Shown here one piece after another: positions 35,207 through 44,259 of a stretch of 64,000 bases of DNA. Position numbers and translations under genes: made by a program. The stretch's first letter is position 1. Every line of letters begins with the position of its first letter. The notes below the pieces were generated by a model that worked only from the letters and a program-made list of their open reading frames with translations, did not search any database and was not told the DNA's origin. The stretch is from contig NZ_BANU01000016.1 of NCBI RefSeq assembly GCF_000333035.1, forward strand, positions 1 through 64,000, read 5' to 3'. This DNA is from Gordonia sihwensis NBRC 108236. Lineage in GTDB: Bacteria; Actinomycetota; Actinomycetes; Mycobacteriales; Mycobacteriaceae.

Positions 35207-37935
35207 ATCGGGATGCTCACCTCCGTCTTCTCGATACCGTTCTGCGGCAACGCAGCCGGATCGAACGGAACCAACAGATCCTGCCGACCGCTGCTCCTGT
35301 CGACGACGACGACGCGCGGTCCGCTGAAGTCCATGCGCCCGGTGCCCGGCGCCAGCAGGTCGGTCTGCGATCCCGGTTCGGTCAGGACGATCGTCCGGAA
35401 GCCGTCGCGAAGTTCGCCCGCCGTCCTCGCGTCGTATGAGCTCATCGAGCGGAACCTGATCACGAAGAGCATGCCGCAGGCAATCGATCGCTTGATGAAG
35501 CGCTCCACCGCCTCGATCGGACGCGGGTATTCGTCTGAATCGACCAGCGACGCGATGTCGTCGGGGTCGTCGAGGATGATCACCCGCTCGATGCGGCTGC
35601 TCGGCACCGCCGTCCGCGCTGTCAGGGTACGCAGGAAGCTATCCGCCTCTTCCGCTGAGATCCGCTGGATTCCCGCTTCGTTCGCCCACGGACCGACGTC
35701 ATCGAGCCCAACGCCCGAGCTGTCGATGACGGTCCACTGCGCGGAGGCGAGATCGGACGCGCGAATGGATGCGTGGATCGACGACAGCACCGCCCTGGTG
35801 CGGTCGAGGTCGTCGCCGATCAGCGCGACGTTGCCGAGTCGGCCGCGCTTCAGCGAGAATCCCTGCGCGGTTCCACCGACGCTGATCGGGACTCCGACCG
35901 TGGCGATCTCTCGATCGTCAGCTGGGATCCACTCGGCGTAGGCGGAACTCACGAAGGTGCTGGGACGCCGGGGAGTGAAGCCATCCGCCATCGCCCGGCT
36001 GAACAGTTCCGTCTGCAGCCGGTCCAGGTAGGCGGGATCGGCCCACACCACCGAACCGATCCGATTGGCCGCCAGATGTCCGAGATCATCGTTGAACACC
36101 GCCTGACCACGCCCGTGCAGATCTCCCGCGGCGAGGTTCCCCGCACCGAGGATCGTCTCCGACTCGTGTTCGGTGTTCCGCAGCGAGATCCGGTTGTGGA
36201 ACTGACCGAAGATGGCGTCACGCTTGAGCGCGAGCGCTTGAATACCAGACAGCGTCTGCGATGCGAGCACCAGGTGGACCCCGTAGGCGCGGCCCTTCCG
36301 AGCGAGGTGTTCGATCAGCTGCACCGCTCGTTGCGCGACATCGTCGTCCGGTTCGAAGAGCACCTGAAACTCGTCGGCCACCAACACCAGCCGCGGCATG
36401 TCCCGACCTGTCAGCGCCCGATAGTCCGCGAGCGAAGACGCGCCCGCCGACTTGAAAGCGTCCGCCCTGCGGTCGAACTCGGAGGCGAGATGCTCCAAAA
36501 CCGCCACGCCGTACGCTCGATCGCTCTCCAGGCCGAGGGAGTCGACGTGCGGCAACCAGGTCTCGTCGCCGGTCGGTGCGAGCCGCGCGAACTCGACGCC
36601 CTCTTTGAAATCCAACAGGTGAAAACGAACGTCCCGCGGCGAGTACCGGCTCGCGAGACCATAGATCAAGCAGAGCAGCAGGTTCGACTTTCCCGTGCCG
36701 ACGGCGCCGCCGATGAGCGCGTTCGGCGCGGGCGGATTCGCACTCCGGAGTTCCAGGCCGCCGAGTCCGCCGGGCATTCTCGCGAAGATGCCCGATAGCC
36801 CGTCGTCGCCGCGATCGGACCATCCGGCATCGATCTCGGCGAGGACCGCCTCCAAGGTCATCGTCCCCTGCGCCGCGGCCTCGATCGCTTCGGCCCTCGC
36901 GTGGATCAAGTTGTTCCGCGCCGCTGGGGTGGGCGACGGATCAGCCCGAACCGACAATCCGGGCACGGCCGCGAACGAATCCGACCGGATCTCGCCGGCC
37001 GCGTCGACCCGGACCAGCCCGCGGTCGACGTCGACCTGTGCCCGATCACCCACGCGGATCGGGCCATCGACGTACCCCGGGCTCGCGATCAGCAGAAACA
37101 CGCCGCGCCCGGCCGCCGATTCGACGATCCTATTGAGATCGTCAGCGGCGGTCTCGGTGACTCCGCTCGGTGCGTCGAGCAGGACCGCGAGTTCGAGACG
37201 CCCCGCCTGCGACAGCGGCAGGTCCCGATGATCGGCCGCACCCGCCGTGCTCATCGTCTCCGCAGCCCGGCCGATTCTGTCGATGAGCCCGGACAACAGC
37301 CTCCGCAACCCGTCCTCGGTCTGGATCGCGGGCGGGTACCCGATCGGATCGGTGTCGCGGAACAACGACGTGAAGCCGAGGATCCCACGGAGCCTGGGAT
37401 CGAACACCGAGACCCGCAGGGACTCCGGCGGCGCCGACAGCGCCAGTCTGAGCACGGTGTCCGCGATCAACTGCTCGGCACCGCTGCCACCGACGACCCA
37501 CCCCGAGACGCCGATCAACGGAAGAAGCGCCGGCGCACCACCCGGGAGGGTGCCGACCCGGACCGCCGACGGTACCGCCCGCGCCGGCTGCGGCACGCTC
37601 AGCGCCCGCGCAGCCCATCCGGCACCGGCCGCACCGGGCGCGAGTTCCTCGGCTGCGGCCCGCAGCGCCGCCCCAACAGCCCGCGTCCGCCGCACGGCAT
37701 CAGCCTGCAGCTTCGCCTCCGCCTCTTCCTTCTCGCGCCGGAGTCGCCGCCGCTGCGCCGCCAGCTCGTCGTCGAGCGTTGTCCGCGTGATCGACAGCGC
37801 GATGTCGATCTCCCCGAGGAGCCTGCCGGCTTCGGCTGTGAGGCCGCCGGCCTCGGCCATCGTCGCGGCCATCGCGTCGGTGAGGCGGCGACGAGCGTCC
37901 TGCTGATCGTCACGGCCGGTACCGCCACTAGTCAT
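35203..37935 (-). CDS. FtsK/SpoIIIE-type ATPase
   Basis: This 910-residue protein has an N-terminal coiled coil (about 15-90), a middle region including VSVFDPRLRGILGF, and one FtsK/HerA-type motor. Walker A is GGAVGTGKSN (409-418), a FHLLDFKEGVEF motif lies near 441-450, and Walker B is RLVLVADEFQ (Asp521-Glu522). A second degenerate nucleotide-binding fold may follow at the C terminus. No membrane helix is evident, so membrane contact would need its tail-anchored partner. ATG 37935 is chosen because it overlaps the GrpE stop by 8 bp. It may move DNA or protein; type VII-like secretion is one possibility. Confidence 0.85.
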   Translation of the reverse strand: MTSGGTGRDDQQDARRRLTDAMAATMAEAGGLTAEAGRLLGEIDIALSITRTTLDDELAAQRRRLRREKEEAEAKLQADAVRRTRAVGAALRAAAEELAPGAAGAGWAARALSVPQPARAVPSAVRVGTLPGGAPALLPLIGVSGWVVGGSGAEQLIADTVLRLALSAPPESLRVSVFDPRLRGILGFTSLFRDTDPIGYPPAIQTEDGLRRLLSGLIDRIGRAAETMSTAGAADHRDLPLSQAGRLELAVLLDAPSGVTETAADDLNRIVESAAGRGVFLLIASPGYVDGPIRVGDRAQVDVDRGLVRVDAAGEIRSDSFAAVPGLSVRADPSPTPAARNNLIHARAEAIEAAAQGTMTLEAVLAEIDAGWSDRGDDGLSGIFARMPGGLGGLELRSANPPAPNALIGGAVGTGKSNLLLCLIYGLASRYSPRDVRFHLLDFKEGVEFARLAPTGDETWLPHVDSLGLESDRAYGVAVLEHLASEFDRRADAFKSAGASSLADYRALTGRDMPRLVLVADEFQVLFEPDDDVAQRAVQLIEHLARKGRAYGVHLVLASQTLSGIQALALKRDAIFGQFHNRISLRNTEHESETILGAGNLAAGDLHGRGQAVFNDDLGHLAANRIGSVVWADPAYLDRLQTELFSRAMADGFTPRRPSTFVSSAYAEWIPADDREIATVGVPISVGGTAQGFSLKRGRLGNVALIGDDLDRTRAVLSSIHASIRASDLASAQWTVIDSSGVGLDDVGPWANEAGIQRISAEEADSFLRTLTARTAVPSSRIERVIILDDPDDIASLVDSDEYPRPIEAVERFIKRSIACGMLFVIRFRSMSSYDARTAGELRDGFRTIVLTEPGSQTDLLAPGTGRMDFSGPRVVVVDRSSGRQDLLVPFDPAALPQNGIEKTEVSIPI

Positions 37936-38422
37936 CCGCCGCGCCGTTCTGTCCAGGAGCCCTCGGTCCCGCGGCCACGACCACGCCCGCCGGGCGCAGC
38001 ACGCGACCGTCCAGTTCGAAACCGCGGACGGTGCGTCCGGTGATAGCGCCTTCGGGGGCGTCGGCGACAACGACCGACTCGATGCGATGTCTCCGCGGGT
38101 CGACATCTCCGTCGACGCCGATCTGCTCGACCCCGAAGTCCTCCAGGATCTGGATCACCTCGTCTCGAACGGACTCTGCGAGCGGGTCCGCCTCACCGTC
38201 CCAGTTGTCGACACGGTCGATGACATTCATCAGCCGGGTGGCGACGGGCCGGAGCACTCGCCCTACCAGCAGGGTCTCGTCGAGCGCCGACTTGGCCCGC
38301 AGCTCCCCGAGCAACTCCTGGCCACGGTTGTCGTTGAGGAGCCGTCTCCGGAAGAGCTCCGTGAGGTCGTCGAGCCGCTTCGAGACATCGGCGAGCGTCT
38401 GATCCACCGGTTCTCCGATCAT
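37928..38422 (-). CDS. GrpE-like nucleotide exchange factor
   Basis: This 164-residue protein has a helical N terminus with LGELRAKSALDETLLVGRVL. Its GrpE-type beta head reads DPRRHRIESVVVADAPEGAITGRTV and GFELDGRVLRPAGVVVA. It should exchange nucleotide on the Hsp70 encoded just upstream, whose stop it overlaps as ATGA. The sequence is too divergent to be the housekeeping GrpE, and the context says it is dedicated to this operon. Confidence 0.8.
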   Translation of the reverse strand: MIGEPVDQTLADVSKRLDDLTELFRRRLLNDNRGQELLGELRAKSALDETLLVGRVLRPVATRLMNVIDRVDNWDGEADPLAESVRDEVIQILEDFGVEQIGVDGDVDPRRHRIESVVVADAPEGAITGRTVRGFELDGRVLRPAGVVVAAGPRAPGQNGAADD

Positions 38423-39945
38423 GTGAACTGCGCGGACGCGACCAACTCGCGCGCTTGCGCCATCCGCTTGGGATCCATCTCGCCGGGACGCTTCACTTCC
38501 ATCTCGCCGAGGTTGATCCCTTCGGTCAGATCGATGACCTGGACGTGAATGATCCCGTCGATGTCCGCCGAGAAGATCACCCGCACGCCACTGCCCGCTG
38601 CACGGCCCGGCGGAACCTTCAGCATGCTCTCACCGAGACTCTTGACCTGCGCTTCAAGCACCCCGTCGACGTCATGCGACACGATCTGCAGCCTGATCTC
38701 CTGCTGATTCTCGACGGGTAGGCCGAAATCATGCTCCGCCTGAGCCGGAATGGACGTCTGCGGCGGGATCAACTGGGTGTAGGCAAGCTGTGAGGCGGCG
38801 TTGAGCGCCAGCACCCCGACACCTTGCGAGATGACATCTGAGAAGTCGATGCTGCCACCGGCCGGCATGTCCGGCGCCGCTCCGGCCCTGTCCGCCGACA
38901 CCTTGTCGGCGACGATCGCCGCACCGAGCGCCACCGCCTGATCCGGGTGGACCGACTTGTCCGGAGTCTGACCGGTCAACCGTTCCACCAGATTCTGGAC
39001 CATCGGCATACGAGTGGATCCGCCGACCAGAAGGACCTTGTCGATCGCCGAGTACGAGACCCCCGCCGTCTCGACCGATTCGTCGACCAGGAACTCCGTC
39101 GTCTTGAGCAGGAACGACGCCGCCGACTCGAACTCCTGCCGTGTCACCTGAACTTTCACGTTCTGACCCAGGGCCGAGATGAAGACGGTCGCCTTCTCCG
39201 CCTGCGACAACCGGCGCTTGGTGTCTTCGACGGCATCCATGACCTGCAGATACTGGTCGGTGGGAATCGGCTGACCGGTCTGCTCCTTGAACTTCTCGTT
39301 CACCACACCGAACAGGGCGTTGTTGAAGTCGAAACCACCGAGGTTGCGGTCGCCGAGCGAGGCCAGGACGGTGAAGTCATTGTTCTGGCAGCGCAGCACC
39401 GTGACGTCGAAAGTGCCGCCGCCGAGGTCGTAGACGAGGAGGGTTCCGGAGAATCCCGAACCGACTCCGAAGCTCAGAGCCGCTGCGGTCGGCTCGTTGA
39501 TCAACTGCAGCACGGTGAGGCCGGCGATCTCCGCGGCCGTCCGCGTCGCGTTGCGGTGTTCGTCCTCGAAGTACGCGGGCACCGTGATGACCACGTCGGT
39601 GATCTCCTCGCCCAGGACGTTCTCGGCGCTGGCGACCAACTTGGTGAGGATCAGAGCGGACAGGTCCTCCGCGCGGTACTCGTTGTCGTTGCTGTCCGGA
39701 ACGAAGACGAAGTCGGTGTTGCCCATCTGGCGCTTTATGAGCGACGCCACATCGCCTTCCGCCTTCGCCCGCATGTTCTCAGCGCAGACGCCGAGGGAGA
39801 CCTCCTCGCCGTCGAAGTACAGCACCGACGGCGTCGTGTAGTCGCCGTCGTCGTTCCGGATCACCTCCGGCGCCCCAGCCTCGATGGCTGCCACCGCGGA
39901 GTACGTCGTCCCGAGGTCGATTCCAACGGCTCTACCCATGTCCAT
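38419..39945 (-). CDS. Hsp70 (DnaK-like) chaperone without a full lid
   Basis: This 508-residue protein has intact ATPase motifs GIDLGTTYSAV, VYDLGGGTFDVTV and LLVGGSTRMPMV. A beta substrate-binding domain ends near IDGIIHVQVIDLTEG. Only a short helix (PKRMAQARELVASAQFT) follows. The ~100-residue helical lid and EEVD-like tail of DnaK are missing. It lies between the J-like and GrpE-like genes, so the three form a complete but specialised chaperone set. Confidence 0.9.
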   Translation of the reverse strand: MDMGRAVGIDLGTTYSAVAAIEAGAPEVIRNDDGDYTTPSVLYFDGEEVSLGVCAENMRAKAEGDVASLIKRQMGNTDFVFVPDSNDNEYRAEDLSALILTKLVASAENVLGEEITDVVITVPAYFEDEHRNATRTAAEIAGLTVLQLINEPTAAALSFGVGSGFSGTLLVYDLGGGTFDVTVLRCQNNDFTVLASLGDRNLGGFDFNNALFGVVNEKFKEQTGQPIPTDQYLQVMDAVEDTKRRLSQAEKATVFISALGQNVKVQVTRQEFESAASFLLKTTEFLVDESVETAGVSYSAIDKVLLVGGSTRMPMVQNLVERLTGQTPDKSVHPDQAVALGAAIVADKVSADRAGAAPDMPAGGSIDFSDVISQGVGVLALNAASQLAYTQLIPPQTSIPAQAEHDFGLPVENQQEIRLQIVSHDVDGVLEAQVKSLGESMLKVPPGRAAGSGVRVIFSADIDGIIHVQVIDLTEGINLGEMEVKRPGEMDPKRMAQARELVASAQFT

Positions 39946-39981
39946 GAACCTTTCGTCGCAGTCGGTACCCAGCCGGCCAGG

Positions 39982-41097
39982 TCAGCCGATGTATCCCTGC
40001 AGGTAGCCCTTGCGCAGGTCGTCACGGTCGTTGGCCTTGTATCGCGGCACCCAGCAGGTGAAGTAGATGCCCGCACCGGCCGCGACAGCGAGGAGCACAC
40101 CGATCACCGTGAGGCCGATGATCGCGCCGATGACGATGCACAGGATCGGGGAGGCGAGGATCAGCGCCTTCTGACCCCATCCGTCGCCGGGGACGCTGAA
40201 GACCTGCTCCTCGCTGGTATCGAGGAAGCGGCTGATCTTGTCCAGTTCCTTCGCCATCTCCGGATCTCGGTTGTGCGCCATCGCCTCGGCGATCAACGGT
40301 CGCATCTGCTCGATCTCGGACTTCGACGTGATCATGTACTGACCGCGCCCGTTGTATCGCGGGATGCTCTCCGCCTTGAGTGCGAGGAGGGTTGCGTAGT
40401 AGTCGAAGACGATCTGCGCGCCCTGGAAGCGCTGCAGGTGCTGCCGGATGAAGTCGAGCGCATCGTCGAGCTGCCCGTTGTCGGACATGACGTTGGCGAC
40501 CGCCACCATGTACTGCGGCGCGGAAGGATCCAGCTGCATCGACACTTGGTATGCGTTGATCGCATCCTGGAACTGCGCCAACTTCTCGAAGATCATGCCC
40601 AGCTGGAAGTGGTACTCCGGGTTGTTGGCCTCGATGGTGGTCGCCTGGCGTGCCTCGTACAGAGCGTCCTGAAGGTTTCCCAGACCGGCATTGGCGCGAG
40701 AGCGGAGACCCCACGACTCCGCGCTGTTGCCGATCGAGTGAGTGGCCTCGCGAGCCGAGTACGCCGCAGAGTGGTAATCGCCTCGGCCGAGCTCCTCCCG
40801 CGCCCGAGCCACCCAGTCCGTGCCCTCGCCCGCCGCCTGCTGCGTCTGCGGCTGCGCGACGCCGGCGGTCTGCAGTTCGCGGTCATAGGCCGCGCGGCGC
40901 TGCGGATCGAGCAGCGTGTCGCTGGCCTCACGAAGCCGCGCCATCCACGTCTCCGCCTCCTGCCGAGTACTGAGGTCCGGAGAGTTCGTCGCTTTGCGCC
41001 ACAACCGCAGTTTCGATTTCAAAGCCGCATTGATGGTGTCATCGTCGGCATCGCGCGCGATCTCGAGCACGGCATAGAAGTCAACACTGACTGCCAT
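39982..41097 (-). CDS. J-like domain/TPR membrane protein, first gene of the chaperone-FtsK operon
   Basis: This 371-residue protein starts with a J-domain-like fold (VDFYAVLEIARDADDDTINA, ending DTLLDPQRRAAYDREL). The usual HPD loop reads SPD (ATNSPDLST), so the key His is missing. TPR-like helices follow (~95-260: SAESWGLRSRANAGLG, NPEYHFQLGMIFEKLAQFQD). A hydrophobic hairpin (ALILASPILCIVIGAIIGLT) lies near the C terminus. ATG 41097 has GAGGAGA upstream; the longer frame crosses the terminator at 41288. It probably links the Hsp70 to clients at the membrane. Confidence 0.82.
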   Translation of the reverse strand: MAVSVDFYAVLEIARDADDDTINAALKSKLRLWRKATNSPDLSTRQEAETWMARLREASDTLLDPQRRAAYDRELQTAGVAQPQTQQAAGEGTDWVARAREELGRGDYHSAAYSAREATHSIGNSAESWGLRSRANAGLGNLQDALYEARQATTIEANNPEYHFQLGMIFEKLAQFQDAINAYQVSMQLDPSAPQYMVAVANVMSDNGQLDDALDFIRQHLQRFQGAQIVFDYYATLLALKAESIPRYNGRGQYMITSKSEIEQMRPLIAEAMAHNRDPEMAKELDKISRFLDTSEEQVFSVPGDGWGQKALILASPILCIVIGAIIGLTVIGVLLAVAAGAGIYFTCWVPRYKANDRDDLRKGYLQGYIG

Positions 41098-41287
41098 CAG
41101 GAAATTCTCCTCAAATTCGAGATACGACTTCCGGTTCGCATGGAGAATCCGGTAAATCAGATACGCGGTCGATGGTATTCGGCCATCCCAGACCGTGTCA
41201 GTCGTCCATTGCGAGTAACCGTTTCTGGTGGACCGAACCGCGTGTCCCATTTCTGGGGTCAGACGTTCAATCCAACTGCCAGGTAAA

Positions 41288-41325
41288 ATGGGCGGGTGTA
41301 GACCATTCGGTCGACACCCGCCCAT
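41288..41325 (-). terminator. Terminator after the small zinc-ribbon gene
   Basis: ATGGGCGGGTGT pairs with ACACCCGCCCAT, with an inner GACC/GGTC stem. On the minus strand it is followed by a T-run. It separates the small-gene unit from the chaperone operon, whose promoter must then lie in 41098-41287. Confidence 0.85.
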
Positions 41326-41337
41326 TCTTCCGATTCG

Positions 41338-41478
41338 TCAGTTCCCCGCGCCGCAGTGCGGACAGTTCACCGTGACCCGGTTCCACGACCGCTTACCCCA
41401 GAAAGCTCGGCTGCAACTCCGGCATCTGTGCGGTTCCGTGAAATCGCCTGACCGCGACGATGATCCAGTCTCTGCCAT
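41338..41478 (-). CDS. Small zinc-ribbon protein
   Basis: This 46-residue protein has two Cys pairs (CRSCSRAF and CPHCGAGN) separated by ~18 residues, a one-domain zinc ribbon. ATG 41478 lies 5 nt after the stop of the Cys-rich peptide gene; an upstream start at 41526 is possible. A good terminator begins 13 bp after its stop. Both points support a real gene. Function unknown. Confidence 0.55.
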   Translation of the reverse strand: MAETGSSSRSGDFTEPHRCRSCSRAFWGKRSWNRVTVNCPHCGAGN

Positions 41479-41483
41479 GGTCG

Positions 41484-41594
41484 TCAGCTCTTGGACGCAA
41501 CCGAACAGCGCGGCAAGTTCTTGCACTGATGCACGCTCCGGTCGTTCACATTAGCCTCTTTGCAGTATGCACAACTGCAGTTGCACTGAGCCAT
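41484..41594 (-). CDS. Cysteine-rich 36-residue peptide
   Basis: The peptide starts MAQCNCSCAYCKEAN and has six cysteines, the last two in HQCKNLPRC, so it could bind metal. AAGGAG lies about 8 nt before ATG 41594. The frame extends upstream to 41684 (MHGKKLIALADAIF), so a 66-residue form is an alternative. It is followed closely by the zinc-ribbon gene. No family is recognised. Confidence 0.5.
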   Translation of the reverse strand: MAQCNCSCAYCKEANVNDRSVHQCKNLPRCSVASKS

Positions 41595-41665
41595 TCTCAA
41601 TTCTCCTTCTTCGGTGTCAGACAAGCATATTTTGAAAGCTCGGAAGATTGCGTCGGCCAAAGCAA

Positions 41666-41734
41666 TTAATTTCTTACCATGCATGCCATCGCGTGTCCGA
41701 GCCCGATTGCTGGACTGAGTGCCGCAAGTTTCAT
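41666..41734 (-). CDS. Possible 22-residue leader peptide
   Basis: MKLAALSPAIGLGHAMACMV plus two residues is preceded by an AGGAGG Shine-Dalgarno 5 nt from the ATG. It lies in an unusually AT-rich stretch before the Cys-rich and zinc-ribbon genes. It may be a leader peptide or the start of a frameshifted longer protein. The case rests mainly on the ribosome-binding site. Confidence 0.3.
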   Translation of the reverse strand: MKLAALSPAIGLGHAMACMVRN

Positions 41735-41861
41735 GAGTGCCTCCTGACTCGAACTGTCAGTCAGTTCCCGTTTCCCCACGGCCTGGCCGGCTCGCCTCCG
41801 GGAAGCGCCAGCGACGCCTCGCCCGGGTACCGTTGCCTGTCATGAAGGTTGGGATCCCCGC

Positions 41862-42917
41862 GTGACGCTTCGCATCTTCGGGATGTCGTTCGTCGTCTCG
41901 ATCGCGGCGCTGGTCGCCGCGTTCCTGTACGGCGGTTCGACGGCCGTACTGCTCACCCTGGTCCTGGGTGTGCTGGAGGTCTCGCTCTCCTTCGACAACG
42001 CCGTCATCAATGCCACGGTCCTGCAGCGGATGAGCGACTTCTGGCAGCGGATGTTCCTCACGATCGGTGTCATCATCGCCGTGTTCGGCATGCGCCTGGC
42101 CTTCCCGCTGGGGATCGTCTGGCTCACCGCGGGCCTCGACCCGGTCGACGCGCTTCACCTCGCGCTCAACCCGCCGACGGACGGCTCGCCGACCTACGAG
42201 AGCATCGTGACCGCGGCGCACCCGCAGATCGCCTCGTTCGGCGGAATGTTCCTCCTGATGCTGTTCCTCGGGTTCCTGTTCGAGGACAAGGAGCTCACCT
42301 GGCTGTCGTGGATCGAGCGGCCCCTGCTGCGCATCGGCCGGCTCCGCGAGGCACCGGTGGTGGTGGCGTTGACGATCTTGGTGCTGGCGGCCACGCTCGT
42401 CGCGCCGGACCACGATACATCGACGGTGATGGTTGCCGGCGTCCTCGGCGTGATCACCTACATCGTGGTCAACGGGCTCGGCCGTCTCTTCCACATCGAG
42501 ACCGAGTCGGGGGACGGCCCGACCGCACTCGCCAAGGCGACGGGGCGCGCGGGCTTCTTCCTGTTCCTCTATCTGGAGGTGCTGGACGCGTCGTTCTCGT
42601 TCGACGGCGTGATCGGGGCCTTCGCCATCACGGCGGACCCGATCATCATCGCTCTGGGTCTGGGCCTCATCGGCGCGATGTTCGTGCGGTCGCTGACGAT
42701 CTACCTCGTTCACCGGGGAACCCTGTCTGAGTACGTCTTCCTCGAACACGGCGCCCACTGGGCGATCGGCGCGCTGGCGCTGCTTCTGCTGTACTCACTC
42801 GGCACCGAGGTCCCCGAGACGGTGACCGGTCTCATCGGCCTGGTGCTGATCCTCGCCTCCCTGGCGACCAGCATCGTGTACCGCCGACGGAACCACACCG
42901 AAGGTGTCCACATCTGA
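41862..42917 (+). CDS. TerC-superfamily (DUF475) membrane protein
   Basis: This 351-residue polytopic protein has the TerC-type acidic membrane motifs EVSLSFDNAVINATV and EVLDASFSFDGVIGAF. In related proteins such Asp residues help export metals such as manganese during translation of membrane proteins (family knowledge). The GTG start at 41862 is the only one that gives a complete first helix. The neighbour is a cation/proton antiporter. The substrate is not predictable. Confidence 0.88.
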   Translation: MTLRIFGMSFVVSIAALVAAFLYGGSTAVLLTLVLGVLEVSLSFDNAVINATVLQRMSDFWQRMFLTIGVIIAVFGMRLAFPLGIVWLTAGLDPVDALHLALNPPTDGSPTYESIVTAAHPQIASFGGMFLLMLFLGFLFEDKELTWLSWIERPLLRIGRLREAPVVVALTILVLAATLVAPDHDTSTVMVAGVLGVITYIVVNGLGRLFHIETESGDGPTALAKATGRAGFFLFLYLEVLDASFSFDGVIGAFAITADPIIIALGLGLIGAMFVRSLTIYLVHRGTLSEYVFLEHGAHWAIGALALLLLYSLGTEVPETVTGLIGLVLILASLATSIVYRRRNHTEGVHI

Positions 42918-42975
42918 GACCACCGCAGACGCCGCACCGTCTCCCGCGCGTGTCACCGCGTTCTAGAATCAGCCG

Positions 42976-44175
42976 GTGAGCCCCACCGCGACCACCGTGC
43001 TCGTCGTTCCCCTCCTGGTCTTCGCAGCGCCGCTCCTGGCGAGATCCGTCTCTCGTTGGGCAGCGGTTCCGGTGGTCGTCTTCGAACTCGGCCTCGGCAT
43101 CGTGGCCGGCCCCGCGCTGCTGGGCTGGGTCGGTGAATCGGAACTGTTCGGCCGGCTCTCCGACTTCGGTGTCAACCTGCTGTTCTTCATCGCAGGAACC
43201 GAGATCACCCGGTCGGCGGTTCGCGGACGCACGGCTCGGCGCGCCTGGCTCGGCTGGCTGATCAGCATCGCGGTCGGGATCGCGGCGGGCTTCGCTGTCT
43301 CACCCGGATTGGGCGCGGTGATCATCGGGATCAGTCTGGCGTCGACGGCTCTGGGAACCTTGCTGCCGATCCTCCGCGACTCCGGTGACCTCGCCACACC
43401 GTTCGGCGTCGCCGTCGGAGCGATCGGCGCCGCGGGCGAGTTCGGGCCGATCATCGCCATCTCGCTATTCCTCGGCGGCCGCTCGTTCGGTACGGCGAGC
43501 GTGGTGCTCTTGGTCTTCGGCGTCATCGCGGCGGCCGCCGTGATCCGGGCGCGCCGCACCTCTCATCGCCGCCTGCACGCCTTCGTCGAATCGACCCTGC
43601 ACACGTCGGCGCAGTTCGCCGTCCGCACCGTGCTGGCCATTCTGGCCGTGATGATCTTCCTGACCGTCCAGCTCGGCATCGACATGCTGCTGGGCGCATT
43701 CACCGCGGGGATCGTCTGGAAGCTCCTCATCCGAGATGCCGACGAACAGACGCAGCGGTCGGTGGAGGCCAAGATCGACGCCGTCGCGTTCGGCTTCCTC
43801 GTCCCGATCTTCTTCGTCTACACGGGTGTGAAGTTCGATCTGCAGTCGCTGCTCGATCATCCGCTCGCCTTCGCCTGGATCCCCGTCGTCCTGGTGGCTC
43901 TGCTCCTGGTCCGCGGGCTGCCCTCGATGCTCGCCGCACCCGAGGGCGCCGGCCGCCGCGAGCGAATCGCCACCGGGCTCTACGGCGCCACCGGCCTTCC
44001 GATCATCGCGGTCGCCACCGACATCGGTGTCCGCCAAGACGTCTTGACCGGCACGCAGGCAGCGGTCCTCGTCGGCGCCGGCGTGCTGTCGGTGCTCCTG
44101 TTCCCGCTCGCCGCGAGCGCACTGCGCCCGGGGTCGGTCGAACGGAGTCCGGCGGCGTCGGTGGTCGAAGAGTGA
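42976..44175 (+). CDS. CPA2-family cation/proton antiporter
   Basis: This 399-residue protein has about 12 membrane helices typical of Na+(K+)/H+ exchangers (VFELGLGIVAGPALLGWV, GVNLLFFIAGTEI, GLYGATGLPIIAVATDIG). No RCK/TrkA domain follows. It starts at GTG 42976, 58 bp after the TerC-like gene and in the same direction, so the two may form a small ion-homeostasis unit. Confidence 0.88.
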   Translation: MSPTATTVLVVPLLVFAAPLLARSVSRWAAVPVVVFELGLGIVAGPALLGWVGESELFGRLSDFGVNLLFFIAGTEITRSAVRGRTARRAWLGWLISIAVGIAAGFAVSPGLGAVIIGISLASTALGTLLPILRDSGDLATPFGVAVGAIGAAGEFGPIIAISLFLGGRSFGTASVVLLVFGVIAAAAVIRARRTSHRRLHAFVESTLHTSAQFAVRTVLAILAVMIFLTVQLGIDMLLGAFTAGIVWKLLIRDADEQTQRSVEAKIDAVAFGFLVPIFFVYTGVKFDLQSLLDHPLAFAWIPVVLVALLLVRGLPSMLAAPEGAGRRERIATGLYGATGLPIIAVATDIGVRQDVLTGTQAAVLVGAGVLSVLLFPLAASALRPGSVERSPAASVVEE

Positions 44176-44259
44176 GACGCCGCTAGTCGCGGGGGTGCCT
44201 GACGCCGCCCGTCGGTCATCGAGCCCGTCGGCTCTTCACTCCAAGCCGAGGCCCGCCCC

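Noticed and set aside
38947..41286. 779-codon plus-strand frame
   Set aside because: It is antisense to the Hsp70 and J-like genes and has no recognisable motifs.
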